A DNA stretch of 64,000 bases from the NCBI GenBank assembly GCA_900542495.1, contig UQNW01000005.1, forward strand, positions 62,001 to 126,000. The letters run 5' to 3'. Below the pieces are notes generated by a model, which saw only the letters and a program-made list of their open reading frames with translations, was not told the origin of the DNA and searched no databases. The DNA comes from an uncultured Roseburia sp. Lineage in GTDB: Bacteria; Bacillota; Clostridia; Lachnospirales; Lachnospiraceae. Position numbers and translations under genes: made by a program. Below, in pieces: positions 26,138-34,476 of this stretch. Numbering within the stretch: the stretch's first letter is position 1; each line of letters starts with the position of its first letter.

Positions 26138-26277
26138 TACTGTCACTTTATTTGTAATATATGTTCTTTGCAAGTTAGTGTTATCTAACTACATTGTAGC
26201 AATAAGATAAAAATTGTCAATAGACTGCACCTGCTCGTAAAATTTTTCTCCCCTGCAATCCGGTTTTTTTCCAAAAG

Positions 26278-26317
26278 AAAAAGATATTGCAGAGAAATCA
26301 TATCTGCAATATCTTTT
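26278..26317. terminator. Terminator downstream of the DUF4190-like gene
   Basis: The stem AAAAGATATTGCAGA against TCTGCAATATCTTTT has a short loop and T-rich flanks on either strand. Confidence 0.7.
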
Positions 26318-26331
26318 CTTATCCCTTTGTA

Positions 26332-26673
26332 TTAAACAGTCAGCAATGCAACCACATATATTAAAATAAATAATCCAGACGTGATGATTCCAAATACCGC
26401 TGTGATGATTCCTGCTATCGCAAGTCCTTTGCCCGGACGTTTCTGCACAAGACTGACAATTCCCTGTGGCAATGCGATCAGTGCAAGAATGATTCCAATA
26501 TAAGGTAAAAAACTGAATACAATGGCAAGAATCCCAAGCACCAGCGAGCAAATGGCAAGATTTTTTGTCGTCCTCTTATCTGGTATTGGTTCCCCAATGA
26601 CAATTACCTGCTGTCTTGGTGCTGCCTGATTCTCATATCCTCTGTCAAAGTTTTCTCCATAGTTTTGTTCCAT
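26332..26673 (-). CDS. DUF4190-like small membrane protein
   Basis: A 113-residue protein with a hydrophilic N-terminus (residues 1-36, rich in N, E and Q) followed by two long hydrophobic helical hairpins (38-70 and 83-112). The pattern NLAICSLVLGILAIVFSFLPYIGIILALIAL...GKGLAIAGIITAVFGI is typical of DUF4190 proteins. Function unknown. It is 17 bases downstream of the next membrane protein gene and likely co-transcribed with it. Confidence 0.7.
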   Translation of the reverse strand: MEQNYGENFDRGYENQAAPRQQVIVIGEPIPDKRTTKNLAICSLVLGILAIVFSFLPYIGIILALIALPQGIVSLVQKRPGKGLAIAGIITAVFGIITSGLFILIYVVALLTV

Positions 26674-26690
26674 ATATAAACCTTCCTTTG

Positions 26691-27167
26691 CTATCCAAGC
26701 TGAATGAATACCACAACAACTGTAATTATAATCTGGATTACCGTACAGCCGATAAAAGCACCGACCACATTTCCGGTTTTATCTGCCAGTCCCTGTTTTA
26801 CATAAACCGTTCCAAATAAAATTCCGATCAGCAGACCAATCCATCCGCAAAGCAGAAATCCGGCAATACAGCTAATCCCCAAAAAAACATTGCACATTGT
26901 TGGTGTTTTCCGTAATGGCTGATACTGCTCTCCACTATCCTGATATACTCCATTTACCGCCAGATCTACTTTATTTCCAATTGCAACAACACGAAATTCG
27001 GTGCCATCAATTGTAATCGGATAATCCACCATCATAACAAACCAGTTCTGCGATTTTACTTTATATGCCTGACCATTTACCAGAATTTTTGCACCAAATC
27101 CTGTTTTGTACTCAATTACATTATTGATTCCGTTTACAGTTACTTCCCATTTCTTTGTCATTTTCAT
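26691..27167 (-). CDS. Hypothetical protein with beta-rich N-terminus and two membrane helices
   Basis: A 158-residue protein. Residues 1-85 look like a beta-sandwich-like soluble domain (alternating hydrophobics, VTVNGINNVIEYKTG...ITIDGTEFRVVAIGNKVDLAVNGVYQD). Residues 90-125 and 133-157 form membrane helices. No family is recognised with confidence. GGAG precedes the first ATG. Likely the first gene of a two-gene unit with the DUF4190-like gene. Confidence 0.6.
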   Translation of the reverse strand: MKMTKKWEVTVNGINNVIEYKTGFGAKILVNGQAYKVKSQNWFVMMVDYPITIDGTEFRVVAIGNKVDLAVNGVYQDSGEQYQPLRKTPTMCNVFLGISCIAGFLLCGWIGLLIGILFGTVYVKQGLADKTGNVVGAFIGCTVIQIIITVVVVFIQLG

Positions 27168-27271
27168 TCTACTCCTTTTCTTCCACGGTCTCTTGCACCG
27201 TATTCTTTACTATATTATCACATAAAAGTGTAAAATCATACCCCTTTTCGACAAAATTTTCTACTACGAAA

Positions 27272-27299
27272 AGAAGCTTCGGAAAAATCCGAAGCTTCT
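27272..27299 (-). terminator. Terminator of the tRNA-Val/Met cluster
   Basis: A perfect 12-base stem, AGAAGCTTCGGA against TCCGAAGCTTCT, followed on the minus strand by TTTT, 11 bases past the last tRNA. Confidence 0.75.
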
Positions 27300-27309
27300 G
27301 CTAAATTAG

Positions 27310-27383
27310 TAGCGAGAGGGGGAGTCGAACCCTCGACACCATGGGTATGAACCATGTGCTCTAGCCAACTGAGCTATCTCGCC
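27310..27383 (-). tRNA. tRNA-Met (CAT), elongator type
   Basis: Minus-strand cloverleaf: GGCGAGA acceptor, D-arm TAGCTCAGTTGGCTAGAGCA, anticodon loop TTCATAC (CAT), T-arm GAGGGTTCGACTCCC, 3' TCTCGCT plus discriminator A. It lacks initiator features such as the C1:A72 mismatch. A tRNA-Ile with modified CAT anticodon cannot be fully excluded. Confidence 0.9.
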
Positions 27384-27503
27384 ATATACCTACTTATGGT
27401 ATTGTCTGCTCCATCACGCAGTGATGTGTGCATCCGCATCGAAGATGCGTCTCACATTTTCCACTTAACAAAATATCACTTTGCCAATACCTTTTGTGGA
27501 AAA

Positions 27504-27576
27504 TGGGACCTATAGGGCTCGAACCTATGACCCTCTGCTTGTAAGGCAGATGCTCTCCCAGCTGAGCTAAGATCCC
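27504..27576 (-). tRNA. tRNA-Val (TAC)
   Basis: Minus-strand cloverleaf: acceptor GGGATCT, D-arm TAGCTCAGCTGGGAGAGC, anticodon stem TCTGC/GCAGA around CTTACAA (TAC), T-arm ATAGGTTCGAGCCCTAT, 3' GGTCCC plus A. Copy 1 of the duplication. Confidence 0.94.
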
Positions 27577-27597
27577 ATAGGATGTAATCATCCAGAG

Positions 27598-27671
27598 TAG
27601 CGAGAGGGGGAGTCGAACCCTCGACACCATGGGTATGAACCATGTGCTCTAGCCAACTGAGCTATCTCGCC
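27598..27671 (-). tRNA. tRNA-Met (CAT), second copy
   Basis: Identical to the tRNA at 27310-27383. Transcription order on the minus strand is Val-Met-Val-Met. Confidence 0.9.
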
Positions 27672-27791
27672 ATATACCTACTTATGGTATTGTCTGCTCC
27701 ATCACGCAGTGATGTGTGCATCCGCATCGAAGATGCGTCTCACATTTTCCACTTAACAAAATATCACTTTGCCAATACCTTTTGTGGAAAA

Positions 27792-27864
27792 TGGGACCTA
27801 TAGGGCTCGAACCTATGACCCTCTGCTTGTAAGGCAGATGCTCTCCCAGCTGAGCTAAGATCCC
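27792..27864 (-). tRNA. tRNA-Val (TAC), second copy
   Basis: Identical to the tRNA at 27504-27576. It is the first tRNA of the transcript, about 35 bases downstream of the promoter -10. Confidence 0.94.
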
Positions 27865-27900
27865 ATATAATCGCGAGTCGCTCGCGCAACTCGCTTTGCT

Positions 27901-27930
27901 ATTATACAATGGATATAATAAAAAAGTCAA
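27901..27930 (-). promoter_or_regulatory. Promoter of the tRNA-Val/Met cluster
   Basis: On the minus strand: TTGACT, 18-base AT-rich spacer, TATAAT. It is followed by a GC-rich CGAGTTGCGCGAGCGACTCG palindrome before the first tRNA. Confidence 0.8.
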
Positions 27931-28009
27931 CACTTATTTTTATGTTTCTGCAATTTTTTTACAATTCCATTTTTCAATATGTTTTTAGCCGCTTTGAACT
28001 GCCGGATGA

Positions 28010-30457
28010 TTATTCCTCTAACAGCCTGTCTACCAGCTTTACACAATCCGCAGCGTCTTTCGAATAACCGTCTGCTCCTATCTCATCTGCAAAACTTTCA
28101 TTAATTGCTGCTCCGCCGATAACAATTTTGCTGTCGCATCCTTTTTCTTTTGCCAGTTCAACAACCTCTTTCATGCGCATCATGGTTGTTGTCATAAGTG
28201 CCGACAGACCGATCACCTTTGCATGTTCTTTCATGGCAGTTTCCACGATCAACGCTGACGGAACATCTTTTCCAAGGTCGATCACATTGTATCCGTAGTT
28301 TTTCAGCATCAGCACAACCAGATTTTTTCCGATATCATGAATATCTCCCTCTACAGTTGCGACTACGATTGTTGCCTTCTGCTCCGCATCGTTCCGCTCT
28401 AACATAGGCTCTACATATTCAATCGCCATTTTCATCGTATTGGCAGAAGAAATAAGCTGTGGCAGGAAATATTTCTGTTTGTCAAAAAGCACTCCCACTT
28501 CATTGATTGCCGGAATCAAATGGTTGTTAATGATAGCATCCGGCATTTCTCCTTCTGCAAGCGCCTTTTTCACTTCATCTAAAATACCGCCTTTATTTCC
28601 TTTTAATACAGCTTCAAAAATTGCACTTCTGTTTTCCTGTGCGGCACTTTCCGTATTATCTCCATTTGCCGCTTTTTTCACTGGAACAAGCACACGCTCC
28701 TGACCTGCATACTTCTCAGAAAGCATGTTCATACGTTCAATATAACGGATATCGCTCTCTTTCCGCGCCAAAAGAAGATCTGACGCAAATGCGGCATTCA
28801 TCAGTAATTCCTGTGATGGATTTGCAATTGCCATTGTAAGTCCATTTGCAATCGCCATTGTAAGAAATGCTGTATTCACATAAATACGCTCCGGCAGACC
28901 AAATGAAATATTCGAAAGTCCGCACGCTGTTGGAAGCTCCAGTTCGTTTCTGCAATATGCAAATGTTTCATAACATTCAATAGCTGCTCTTGGGTTTGCA
29001 CCGATCGTTGCAACCAGTCCGTCCACAATAATATCTTCTTTATCCATGCCAATTTCGATTGCCTTTTCCATGACGGTGCGGATGATCGCATGTTTTTCCT
29101 CTGAATCGTTTGGCAGTCCCGCATCAGATAATGGCAGTAAAATAAACATTGCTCCATATTTTTTTGCAATCGGAAGCAGCTTCTCCATTTTCTCTTTTTC
29201 CATGGAAATAGAGTTGATCAGTGCGCGTCCCGGATAAATGCGGAGTGCCGCCTCAATAATATCCACATGACTGGAATCAATGCAGAGCGGACAGTCCACG
29301 GTAGAGGTGACTTCGTAAATGGTATTGATCATCATCTCTTTTTCATCAATTCCGTTCATTCCCATGTTAATATCGAGGATTCTGGCGCCATTTTCTTCCT
29401 GATCTAACGCCATCTGACGCACCATATTAAGGCTGCCTTCCCTGAGTTCTGCCTGAAGCTTTTTCTTTCCGGTCGGATTGATACGTTCTCCGATCACCAT
29501 AAAGTTACCGTCTAACGTAATCTCCACGAGTTTACGCTCCGAGGTCAGTACTCGTCTTTTCTTTGCAAGAGGTTTTGGTACCGGCAGATCTTTTACTGCG
29601 TCCTTTAATGCACGGATATGATCCGGTGTCGTTCCACAACAGCCGCCTAAAATAGACGCACCGGCTTCTACCAGTTTTTTCCCACAGGCTGCAAACTCCT
29701 CTGGTCCGGTCTTATAGACTGTCACGCCATTTTCCAGCTCCGGCAATCCGGCGTTCGGTTTTGCCAAAATCGGAATGACCGCATACTCTGCCATTTTTTT
29801 TACCGGTTCAATCATATCTTCCGGTCCGGTCGAACAGTTAATACCGATCACATCTGCCCCAAGACTCTGCAATACGACTGTGGCAGTCGACGGATCTGTT
29901 CCGTAAAGTGTCCTTCCATCCGGATTATAGGTAAGAGATACCATGATTGGCAGATCACACACTTCTTTGATTGCGATCACCGCAGCCCTGCATTCCTGCA
30001 GACTCATCATCGTTTCCACGACAAATAAATCTGCGCCCGCCTCAACCATAACTTTTGCCTGTTCTTTGTAGACCTCAACAAGATCTTCAAACATCAGGTC
30101 TCCGATCGGATATAGCTGCTGTCCGGTCATTGTCATGTCTGCTGCCACAAGTGCTTTTCCCTGCGCTGCCTTTTTGGATAGCGCGATCAGTTCACGATTC
30201 ATCTCCTCTAATCGGTCTGCAAGTCCATATTCTTCTAATTTAATCCGGTTCGCGGTAAATGTCGGTGCATACAAAATATCCGTGCCTGCAGCCACATAGT
30301 CTTCCTGCAGTTTTATCATAATCTCAGGATTTTCTAAAATCCACTGCTCCGGGCACACACCTACCGGCATTCCCGCTTTCTGTAAATTCGTTCCTGTTGC
30401 TCCATCTAAAATAACTGGTCCATTTTCCACCAGCTTTGTAAATTCAGCTTTTGTCAT
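28010..30457 (-). CDS. metH: Cobalamin-dependent methionine synthase, lacking the reactivation domain
   Basis: About 815 residues from the preferred ATG at 30457 (GGAAGG upstream; the reading frame stays open for 35 more codons without a better start). Domains in order: homocysteine-binding barrel (VILDGATGTNLQKAG; zinc cysteines in GINCSTGP and GGCCGTTP), pterin-binding barrel (ERINPTGKKKLQAEL), helical cap, and B12-binding domain with GDIHDIGKNLVVLMLKNYGYNVIDLG. The C-terminal AdoMet-dependent reactivation domain of classic MetH is absent, as in many Clostridia. It makes methionine from homocysteine and methyl-tetrahydrofolate. No S-box leader is seen upstream. Confidence 0.92.
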   Translation of the reverse strand: MTKAEFTKLVENGPVILDGATGTNLQKAGMPVGVCPEQWILENPEIMIKLQEDYVAAGTDILYAPTFTANRIKLEEYGLADRLEEMNRELIALSKKAAQGKALVAADMTMTGQQLYPIGDLMFEDLVEVYKEQAKVMVEAGADLFVVETMMSLQECRAAVIAIKEVCDLPIMVSLTYNPDGRTLYGTDPSTATVVLQSLGADVIGINCSTGPEDMIEPVKKMAEYAVIPILAKPNAGLPELENGVTVYKTGPEEFAACGKKLVEAGASILGGCCGTTPDHIRALKDAVKDLPVPKPLAKKRRVLTSERKLVEITLDGNFMVIGERINPTGKKKLQAELREGSLNMVRQMALDQEENGARILDINMGMNGIDEKEMMINTIYEVTSTVDCPLCIDSSHVDIIEAALRIYPGRALINSISMEKEKMEKLLPIAKKYGAMFILLPLSDAGLPNDSEEKHAIIRTVMEKAIEIGMDKEDIIVDGLVATIGANPRAAIECYETFAYCRNELELPTACGLSNISFGLPERIYVNTAFLTMAIANGLTMAIANPSQELLMNAAFASDLLLARKESDIRYIERMNMLSEKYAGQERVLVPVKKAANGDNTESAAQENRSAIFEAVLKGNKGGILDEVKKALAEGEMPDAIINNHLIPAINEVGVLFDKQKYFLPQLISSANTMKMAIEYVEPMLERNDAEQKATIVVATVEGDIHDIGKNLVVLMLKNYGYNVIDLGKDVPSALIVETAMKEHAKVIGLSALMTTTMMRMKEVVELAKEKGCDSKIVIGGAAINESFADEIGADGYSKDAADCVKLVDRLLEE

Positions 30458-30566
30458 CGTTTTGTACCTTCCAAGGATTTGTTCTTTTTGATTATGCCAT
30501 TTCTCTGAAAGCGGTGCAAGTATTTTAGGGGAATATGACTGGCAGTTTTTCTTATTTTGCATTATA

Positions 30567-30883
30567 CTATAGGAAGAATCCCACTGCAGTTTCTACGCCG
30601 GAACATACTTTATCCGCATAACATAAGATCCAGCTTTCCATATATTTCGGCGGTCTTAAATTGAGCGGAAACATATGACACCGGATCATATCCTGCTCCA
30701 CCTCATTCAGTTCAAAATCTTCCATTGCATTATCCAATGCCTTCTTTGCATGATGAAATCCATGCCACTTATGAGAATCGTCTTTTCTTTATCTTTGTCA
30801 CAGATTCTAGCGCATCCGCTGCCGTAATAAAACTGCGGATAAACATTTTTCAGAGTTTCTTCATATTTATTATATAATAATTG
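30567..30883 (-). pseudogene. Frameshifted, truncated HD-domain phosphohydrolase relic
   Basis: The minus strand encodes WHGFHHAKKALDNAMEDFEL, then RCHMFPLN...MESWILCYADKVCSGVE and a stop. This is the C-terminal half of a common Firmicute HD-domain hydrolase (the HMFPL...P...ESW...ADK pattern). Upstream, the other frame reads YPQFYYGSGCARICDKDKEK, then loses frame by one base just before DDSHKWHG. No N-terminal HD motif remains. It is a decayed gene next to metH. The stop codon and both frames can be read directly; the family assignment is from memory of the motif. Confidence 0.65.
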
Positions 30884-30942
30884 CTACTTTTGAGTTTCTA
30901 ACTGGCTTTGGATTTGCGGACATTAGCGTCCATGCACAAGTC

Positions 30943-31000
30943 AGGCAGAGCGGAATGTTTTGTACATAAAAATCTGACATTTCGCTCTGCCTGCTTTTTA
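30943..31000 (+). terminator. Strong hairpin with plus-strand T-run, no plus-strand gene before it
   Basis: AGGCAGAGCGGAATGT pairs with ACATTTCGCTCTGCCT (one mismatch), followed by GCTTTTTA. It looks like a rho-independent terminator in the plus direction, though no plus-strand gene precedes it. The preceding CATGCACAAGTCA also occurs in palindromic family B, so this may be a related repeat. It lies in the gap between gatB and the HD relic, which is otherwise empty. Confidence 0.5.
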
Positions 31001-31044
31001 TATTATAGAAACTATTAATGCATAAAAGGGACTGCTTTTCCCGT

Positions 31045-32475
31045 TTACAACAATTCCTTCAAAATCTGGTTCACCATGCCCGGATTTGCTTTTCCCTTCA
31101 TTGCCTTCATGGTCTGCCCAACAAGAAATCCAATTGCTTTTTCCTTACCGTTGCGGTAATCTTCTACGGACTGTGGATTATCCTTGATAACCTGCTCTAC
31201 AACAGTTCGAAGCTCCCCTGCATCGTTGACCGTCTTTAAACCTTTTTCCTCTACATATTTGTCCGGATCAATATCATTTTTGAATACTTCCTCAAAAACT
31301 TCTTTGGCAACCGTGCTGTTAATGGCTCCGGAATCTGCCAGTTCAATGACTTTTGCAAGGTTCACTGGAGAGAACTTAATATCTTCCGGGTCCATCTCAT
31401 TTTCCTTTAAAAGACGGATGATCTCACCCATGATCCAGTTGGAAACCTTCTTCGGCTTTTTGCAGATTTCTGTAGTCGCCTCAAAAAGATCTGCAAACTT
31501 TTTATGTCCGGTGATAATCTCCGCATCATAATCCGGCAGTCCAAATTCTTTTTTATAACGCTCTAACTTTTCTGTGCGAAGTTCCGGCTGTCTCGCTTTG
31601 ATCTGTGCAATCCACTCGTCACTGATGACAATTGGAACAAGGTCTGGTTCCGGGAAGTAACGGTAATCCTGCGCATCCTCTTTGGAACGCATTGCATAAG
31701 AATACTCTTTGTTGTCATCCCATCTTCTTGTCTCCTGAACTACCTTTTTGCCTTCCTCGATCAGTTCGATCTGACGGGCACGCTCACCTTCAATCGCCCT
31801 TGCAATTGCCTTAAAAGAGTTTAAGTTCTTCATCTCGGTACGGGTTCCGAATTCCGGTGCGCCCATCTCGCGGACAGAGAGGTTCACATCGGCACGCATG
31901 GAACCTTCATTTAATTTACAGTCAGATGCACCAAGATACTGAATAATCAGTCTCAATTTTTCCAGATAAGCAATGACTTCTTCTGCGGAACGCATATCCG
32001 GCTCGGAAACAATCTCGATCAATGGTACTCCGGAACGGTTGTAGTCTACAATAGAACAGTCTTCCCATTCATCATGCACGAGTTTTCCTGCATCCTCCTC
32101 CATATGGATCTCATGGATTCCAATGGTTTTCTTACCGGAAGCAGTCTCAATCTCAACTCCGCCATTCCTGCAGATTGGCAGATATAACTGGGAAATCTGA
32201 TAGTTCTGTGGATTATCCGGGTAAAAATAGTTTTTCCGGTCAAATTTACAATACTGGGTAATGCTGCAGTTTGTGGCAAGGCCAACTGCAATTGCATATT
32301 CAACCACCTGCTTATTTAAAACAGGAAGGGAACCCGGCATACCGGTACATACCGGACATGTATGGGTGTTTGGTGCTCCGCCAAACGCGGTTGAGCAGCC
32401 ACAGAAAATTTTTGTTTTACTTGCTAATTCAACATGGACTTCTAGTCCAATGACAGTTTCATATACTTTACTCAT
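31045..32475 (-). CDS. gatB: Asp/Glu-tRNA amidotransferase subunit B
   Basis: A 476-residue GatB, the kinase/tRNA-binding subunit of GatCAB. The conserved start is YETVIGLEVHVELASKTKIFCGCSTAFGGAPNTHTCPVCTGMPGSLPVLN, with zinc-type cysteine pairs, followed by FDRKNYFYPDNPQNYQISQ. The C-terminal YqeY-like tail ends GKANPGMVNQILKELL. GGAGG precedes the ATG. It is last in the aspS-gatC-gatA-gatB cluster. It phosphorylates the mischarged Asp- or Glu-tRNA and, with GatA, amidates it. Confidence 0.96.
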   Translation of the reverse strand: MSKVYETVIGLEVHVELASKTKIFCGCSTAFGGAPNTHTCPVCTGMPGSLPVLNKQVVEYAIAVGLATNCSITQYCKFDRKNYFYPDNPQNYQISQLYLPICRNGGVEIETASGKKTIGIHEIHMEEDAGKLVHDEWEDCSIVDYNRSGVPLIEIVSEPDMRSAEEVIAYLEKLRLIIQYLGASDCKLNEGSMRADVNLSVREMGAPEFGTRTEMKNLNSFKAIARAIEGERARQIELIEEGKKVVQETRRWDDNKEYSYAMRSKEDAQDYRYFPEPDLVPIVISDEWIAQIKARQPELRTEKLERYKKEFGLPDYDAEIITGHKKFADLFEATTEICKKPKKVSNWIMGEIIRLLKENEMDPEDIKFSPVNLAKVIELADSGAINSTVAKEVFEEVFKNDIDPDKYVEEKGLKTVNDAGELRTVVEQVIKDNPQSVEDYRNGKEKAIGFLVGQTMKAMKGKANPGMVNQILKELL

Positions 32476-32557
32476 GACATTTCCTCCAAAATCAATACTT
32501 CCTGCATACCAGAATCAGATACTTTTGCTGTGAAACTTTTCACAATCATTTGATATC

Positions 32558-34018
32558 TTATCTGCATAACGGACTGTGTTCATACTCTCTGGTCTGCTCA
32601 AATGCATACGCAGCACGGATAATATTTTTTTCTTTGAAACAGTCGCCGATTAACTGTAAGCCAATCGGAAGTCCATTGGAATCTTTTCCACAAGGAAGTG
32701 AAATTCCCGGAAGTCCTGCCAGATTCACGGAGATCGTATAAATATCTCCAAGGTACATTTTGATCGGATCACTTAAAGATTCTCCGATCTTAGGTGCTGT
32801 TGTTGGTGCTGCCGGACCTAAGATCACATCATATTTTGCAAATGCTTCATCAAATGCTTTTTTGATCAGTGCCTTTGTTCGCAGTGCCTTTAAATAGTAA
32901 GCATCATAATAACCACTGCTAAGTACGAAGGAACCAAGCATGATTCTTCTTTTCACTTCCGGTCCAAAGCCCTCAGAACGTGTCTTTTTATACATATTGT
33001 GAAGTCCTTCGTACTCTTTTGCACGATAACCATATTTCACGCCGTCAAAACGTGCAAGGTTTGAACTTGCCTCTGCACAGGCGATAACATAGTAAGCCGG
33101 AATTGCATACTCCACAAGGCTTAAGTCAAATTCTTCTACGATCGCACCTTTTTGCTCTAATACTTTTGCTGCATTTAACACAGCCGCTTTTACTTCCGGA
33201 TCAAGACCCTCACCAAAGTAATCTCTTGGGATTCCAATTTTTAATCCTTTTACATCATCCACCAAAGCATCTGTGAATTTCAAATCATCTCGCGGAATTG
33301 ATGTGGAATCCTTCTTATCATAAGAAGCAATTGCCTCTAAAATAGCAGCGCAGTCTGTCACATCTTTTGCAATCGGTCCAATCTGGTCTAAAGAAGAACC
33401 ATAAGCGATCAGTCCATAACGGGAAACGGTTCCGTAAGTTGGCTTGATACCTGTCACGCCGCAAAAAGAACTCGGCTGACGAATGGAGCCGCCGGTGTCA
33501 GAACCTAATGCATAAGAACATTCCTCTGCTGCAACTGCTGCGCAGGAACCGCCGGAAGAACCGCCCGGAACATGGTCTTCATTCCACGGATTTTTTGTTG
33601 CTCCGTAAGCAGAAGTCTCTGTGGTACTTCCCATTGCAAACTCGTCCATATTGGTCTTTCCTATGATCACTGCACCTGCTTTTTCAAGATTTTCTACTGC
33701 CTCTGCAGTGTAAGCTGGTTTAAAATTACTCAAAATTTTAGAAGAACAGGTTGTCAGCAGATCTTTTGTGCACATATTATCCTTGATTGCCACCGGAACT
33801 CCTGCAAGCGGTCCGGTCAGTGTTCCGTCATCAATAAGCTTCTGCACTTCCTCCGCTCTTTTTAATGCACCTTCCCTGTCAACCGTCACAAAACTGTTCA
33901 CTCTTTTCTCTTTTGCTTCGATTGCATCCAAAGCTGCCGTGACCGCTTCTGTCACGGTAACTTCTTTTGCTTTTATTTTTTTGCCTAATTCCACGGCAGT
34001 CAAACTCATTAAACTCAT
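32558..34018 (-). CDS. gatA: Asp/Glu-tRNA amidotransferase subunit A
   Basis: A 486-residue amidase-signature enzyme that releases ammonia from glutamine. The Ser-cis-Ser-Lys triad is present at Lys79 (VAIKDN), Ser154 (PGGSSGGS) and Ser178 (GSDTGGSIRQP). Ends near EYEHSPLCR. It follows gatC by about 80 bases and precedes gatB by about 80 bases. The full triad indicates an active glutaminase. Confidence 0.96.
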   Translation of the reverse strand: MSLMSLTAVELGKKIKAKEVTVTEAVTAALDAIEAKEKRVNSFVTVDREGALKRAEEVQKLIDDGTLTGPLAGVPVAIKDNMCTKDLLTTCSSKILSNFKPAYTAEAVENLEKAGAVIIGKTNMDEFAMGSTTETSAYGATKNPWNEDHVPGGSSGGSCAAVAAEECSYALGSDTGGSIRQPSSFCGVTGIKPTYGTVSRYGLIAYGSSLDQIGPIAKDVTDCAAILEAIASYDKKDSTSIPRDDLKFTDALVDDVKGLKIGIPRDYFGEGLDPEVKAAVLNAAKVLEQKGAIVEEFDLSLVEYAIPAYYVIACAEASSNLARFDGVKYGYRAKEYEGLHNMYKKTRSEGFGPEVKRRIMLGSFVLSSGYYDAYYLKALRTKALIKKAFDEAFAKYDVILGPAAPTTAPKIGESLSDPIKMYLGDIYTISVNLAGLPGISLPCGKDSNGLPIGLQLIGDCFKEKNIIRAAYAFEQTREYEHSPLCR

Positions 34019-34096
34019 TTTCTATCACCATTTTCCTTATCATAAACCACAGTGTACCGCATCTTTTTTCCAGTTCCTTTTCCTGATGCACACCCT

Positions 34097-34390
34097 TTAT
34101 CCGATTGTCTTAGGAACCTTAAAGCCTCCATCCTTCATGGACGGTGCATTCGAAAGGGTTGCCTCGCTTCCGTCGCCATTTGTGACAACATCTTCACGAA
34201 AAACATTTGTCACAGGGAAAACATGGGACATCGGCTCAACTCCTGTCGTGTCTAATTCATTTAATTTATCAATATAATCGAGCATGGCTCCCATATCCTT
34301 TTTTGCCTGCTCTTTTTCTTCCTCATTCAATTCCAGTTTTGCAAGAATTCCTACATATTCAATTGTTTCATCTGAAATAATATTTGCCAT
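34097..34390 (-). CDS. gatC: Asp/Glu-tRNA amidotransferase subunit C
   Basis: A 97-residue GatC with the typical start ISDETIEYVGILAKLELNEEEKEQAKKDMGAMLDYIDKLNELDTTGVEPMSHV. It stabilises the GatA-GatB interface. A short palindromic repeat (A3, 34420-34470) lies between it and the upstream aspS gene. Confidence 0.95.
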   Translation of the reverse strand: MANIISDETIEYVGILAKLELNEEEKEQAKKDMGAMLDYIDKLNELDTTGVEPMSHVFPVTNVFREDVVTNGDGSEATLSNAPSMKDGGFKVPKTIG

Positions 34391-34419
34391 TATGCGGCTC
34401 CTTTCCTGTATCTGTTGCC

Positions 34420-34470
34420 AGATAATTGCGAAACTCTAATTTATGTTATGAATGACTTTCGCAATTATCT
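34420..34470. repeat. Palindromic repeat family A, short copy (A3)
   Basis: A 51-base element with perfect 14-base inverted ends, AGATAATTGCGAAA and TTTCGCAATTATCT. It sits inside the aspS-gatC intergenic gap of the transamidation operon, so it would form a hairpin within the operon mRNA. Confidence 0.75.
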
Positions 34471-34476
34471 AATCAA

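Larger units (their letters stand above)
27308..27579. repeat. tRNA-cluster tandem duplication, copy 1
   Basis: A 272-base unit carrying tRNA-Met and tRNA-Val. It is identical by eye to copy 2 at 27596-27867, including the spacer between the tRNAs. The copies are separated by 16 bases. Confidence 0.9.
27596..27867. repeat. tRNA-cluster tandem duplication, copy 2
   Basis: The promoter-proximal copy of the 272-base unit. Identity with copy 1 runs to position 27867, after which the sequences diverge into the promoter region. Confidence 0.9.

Noticed and set aside
27394..27933. Two near-identical minus-strand open frames over the tRNA cluster
   Set aside because: They run through tRNA-Val sequence twice because of the tandem duplication; no ribosome site and no protein-like conservation.
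30458..30562. N-terminal extension of metH and a possible S-box riboswitch
   Set aside because: The extension lacks a ribosome site and family similarity; no SAM-riboswitch motif could be found in the leader.
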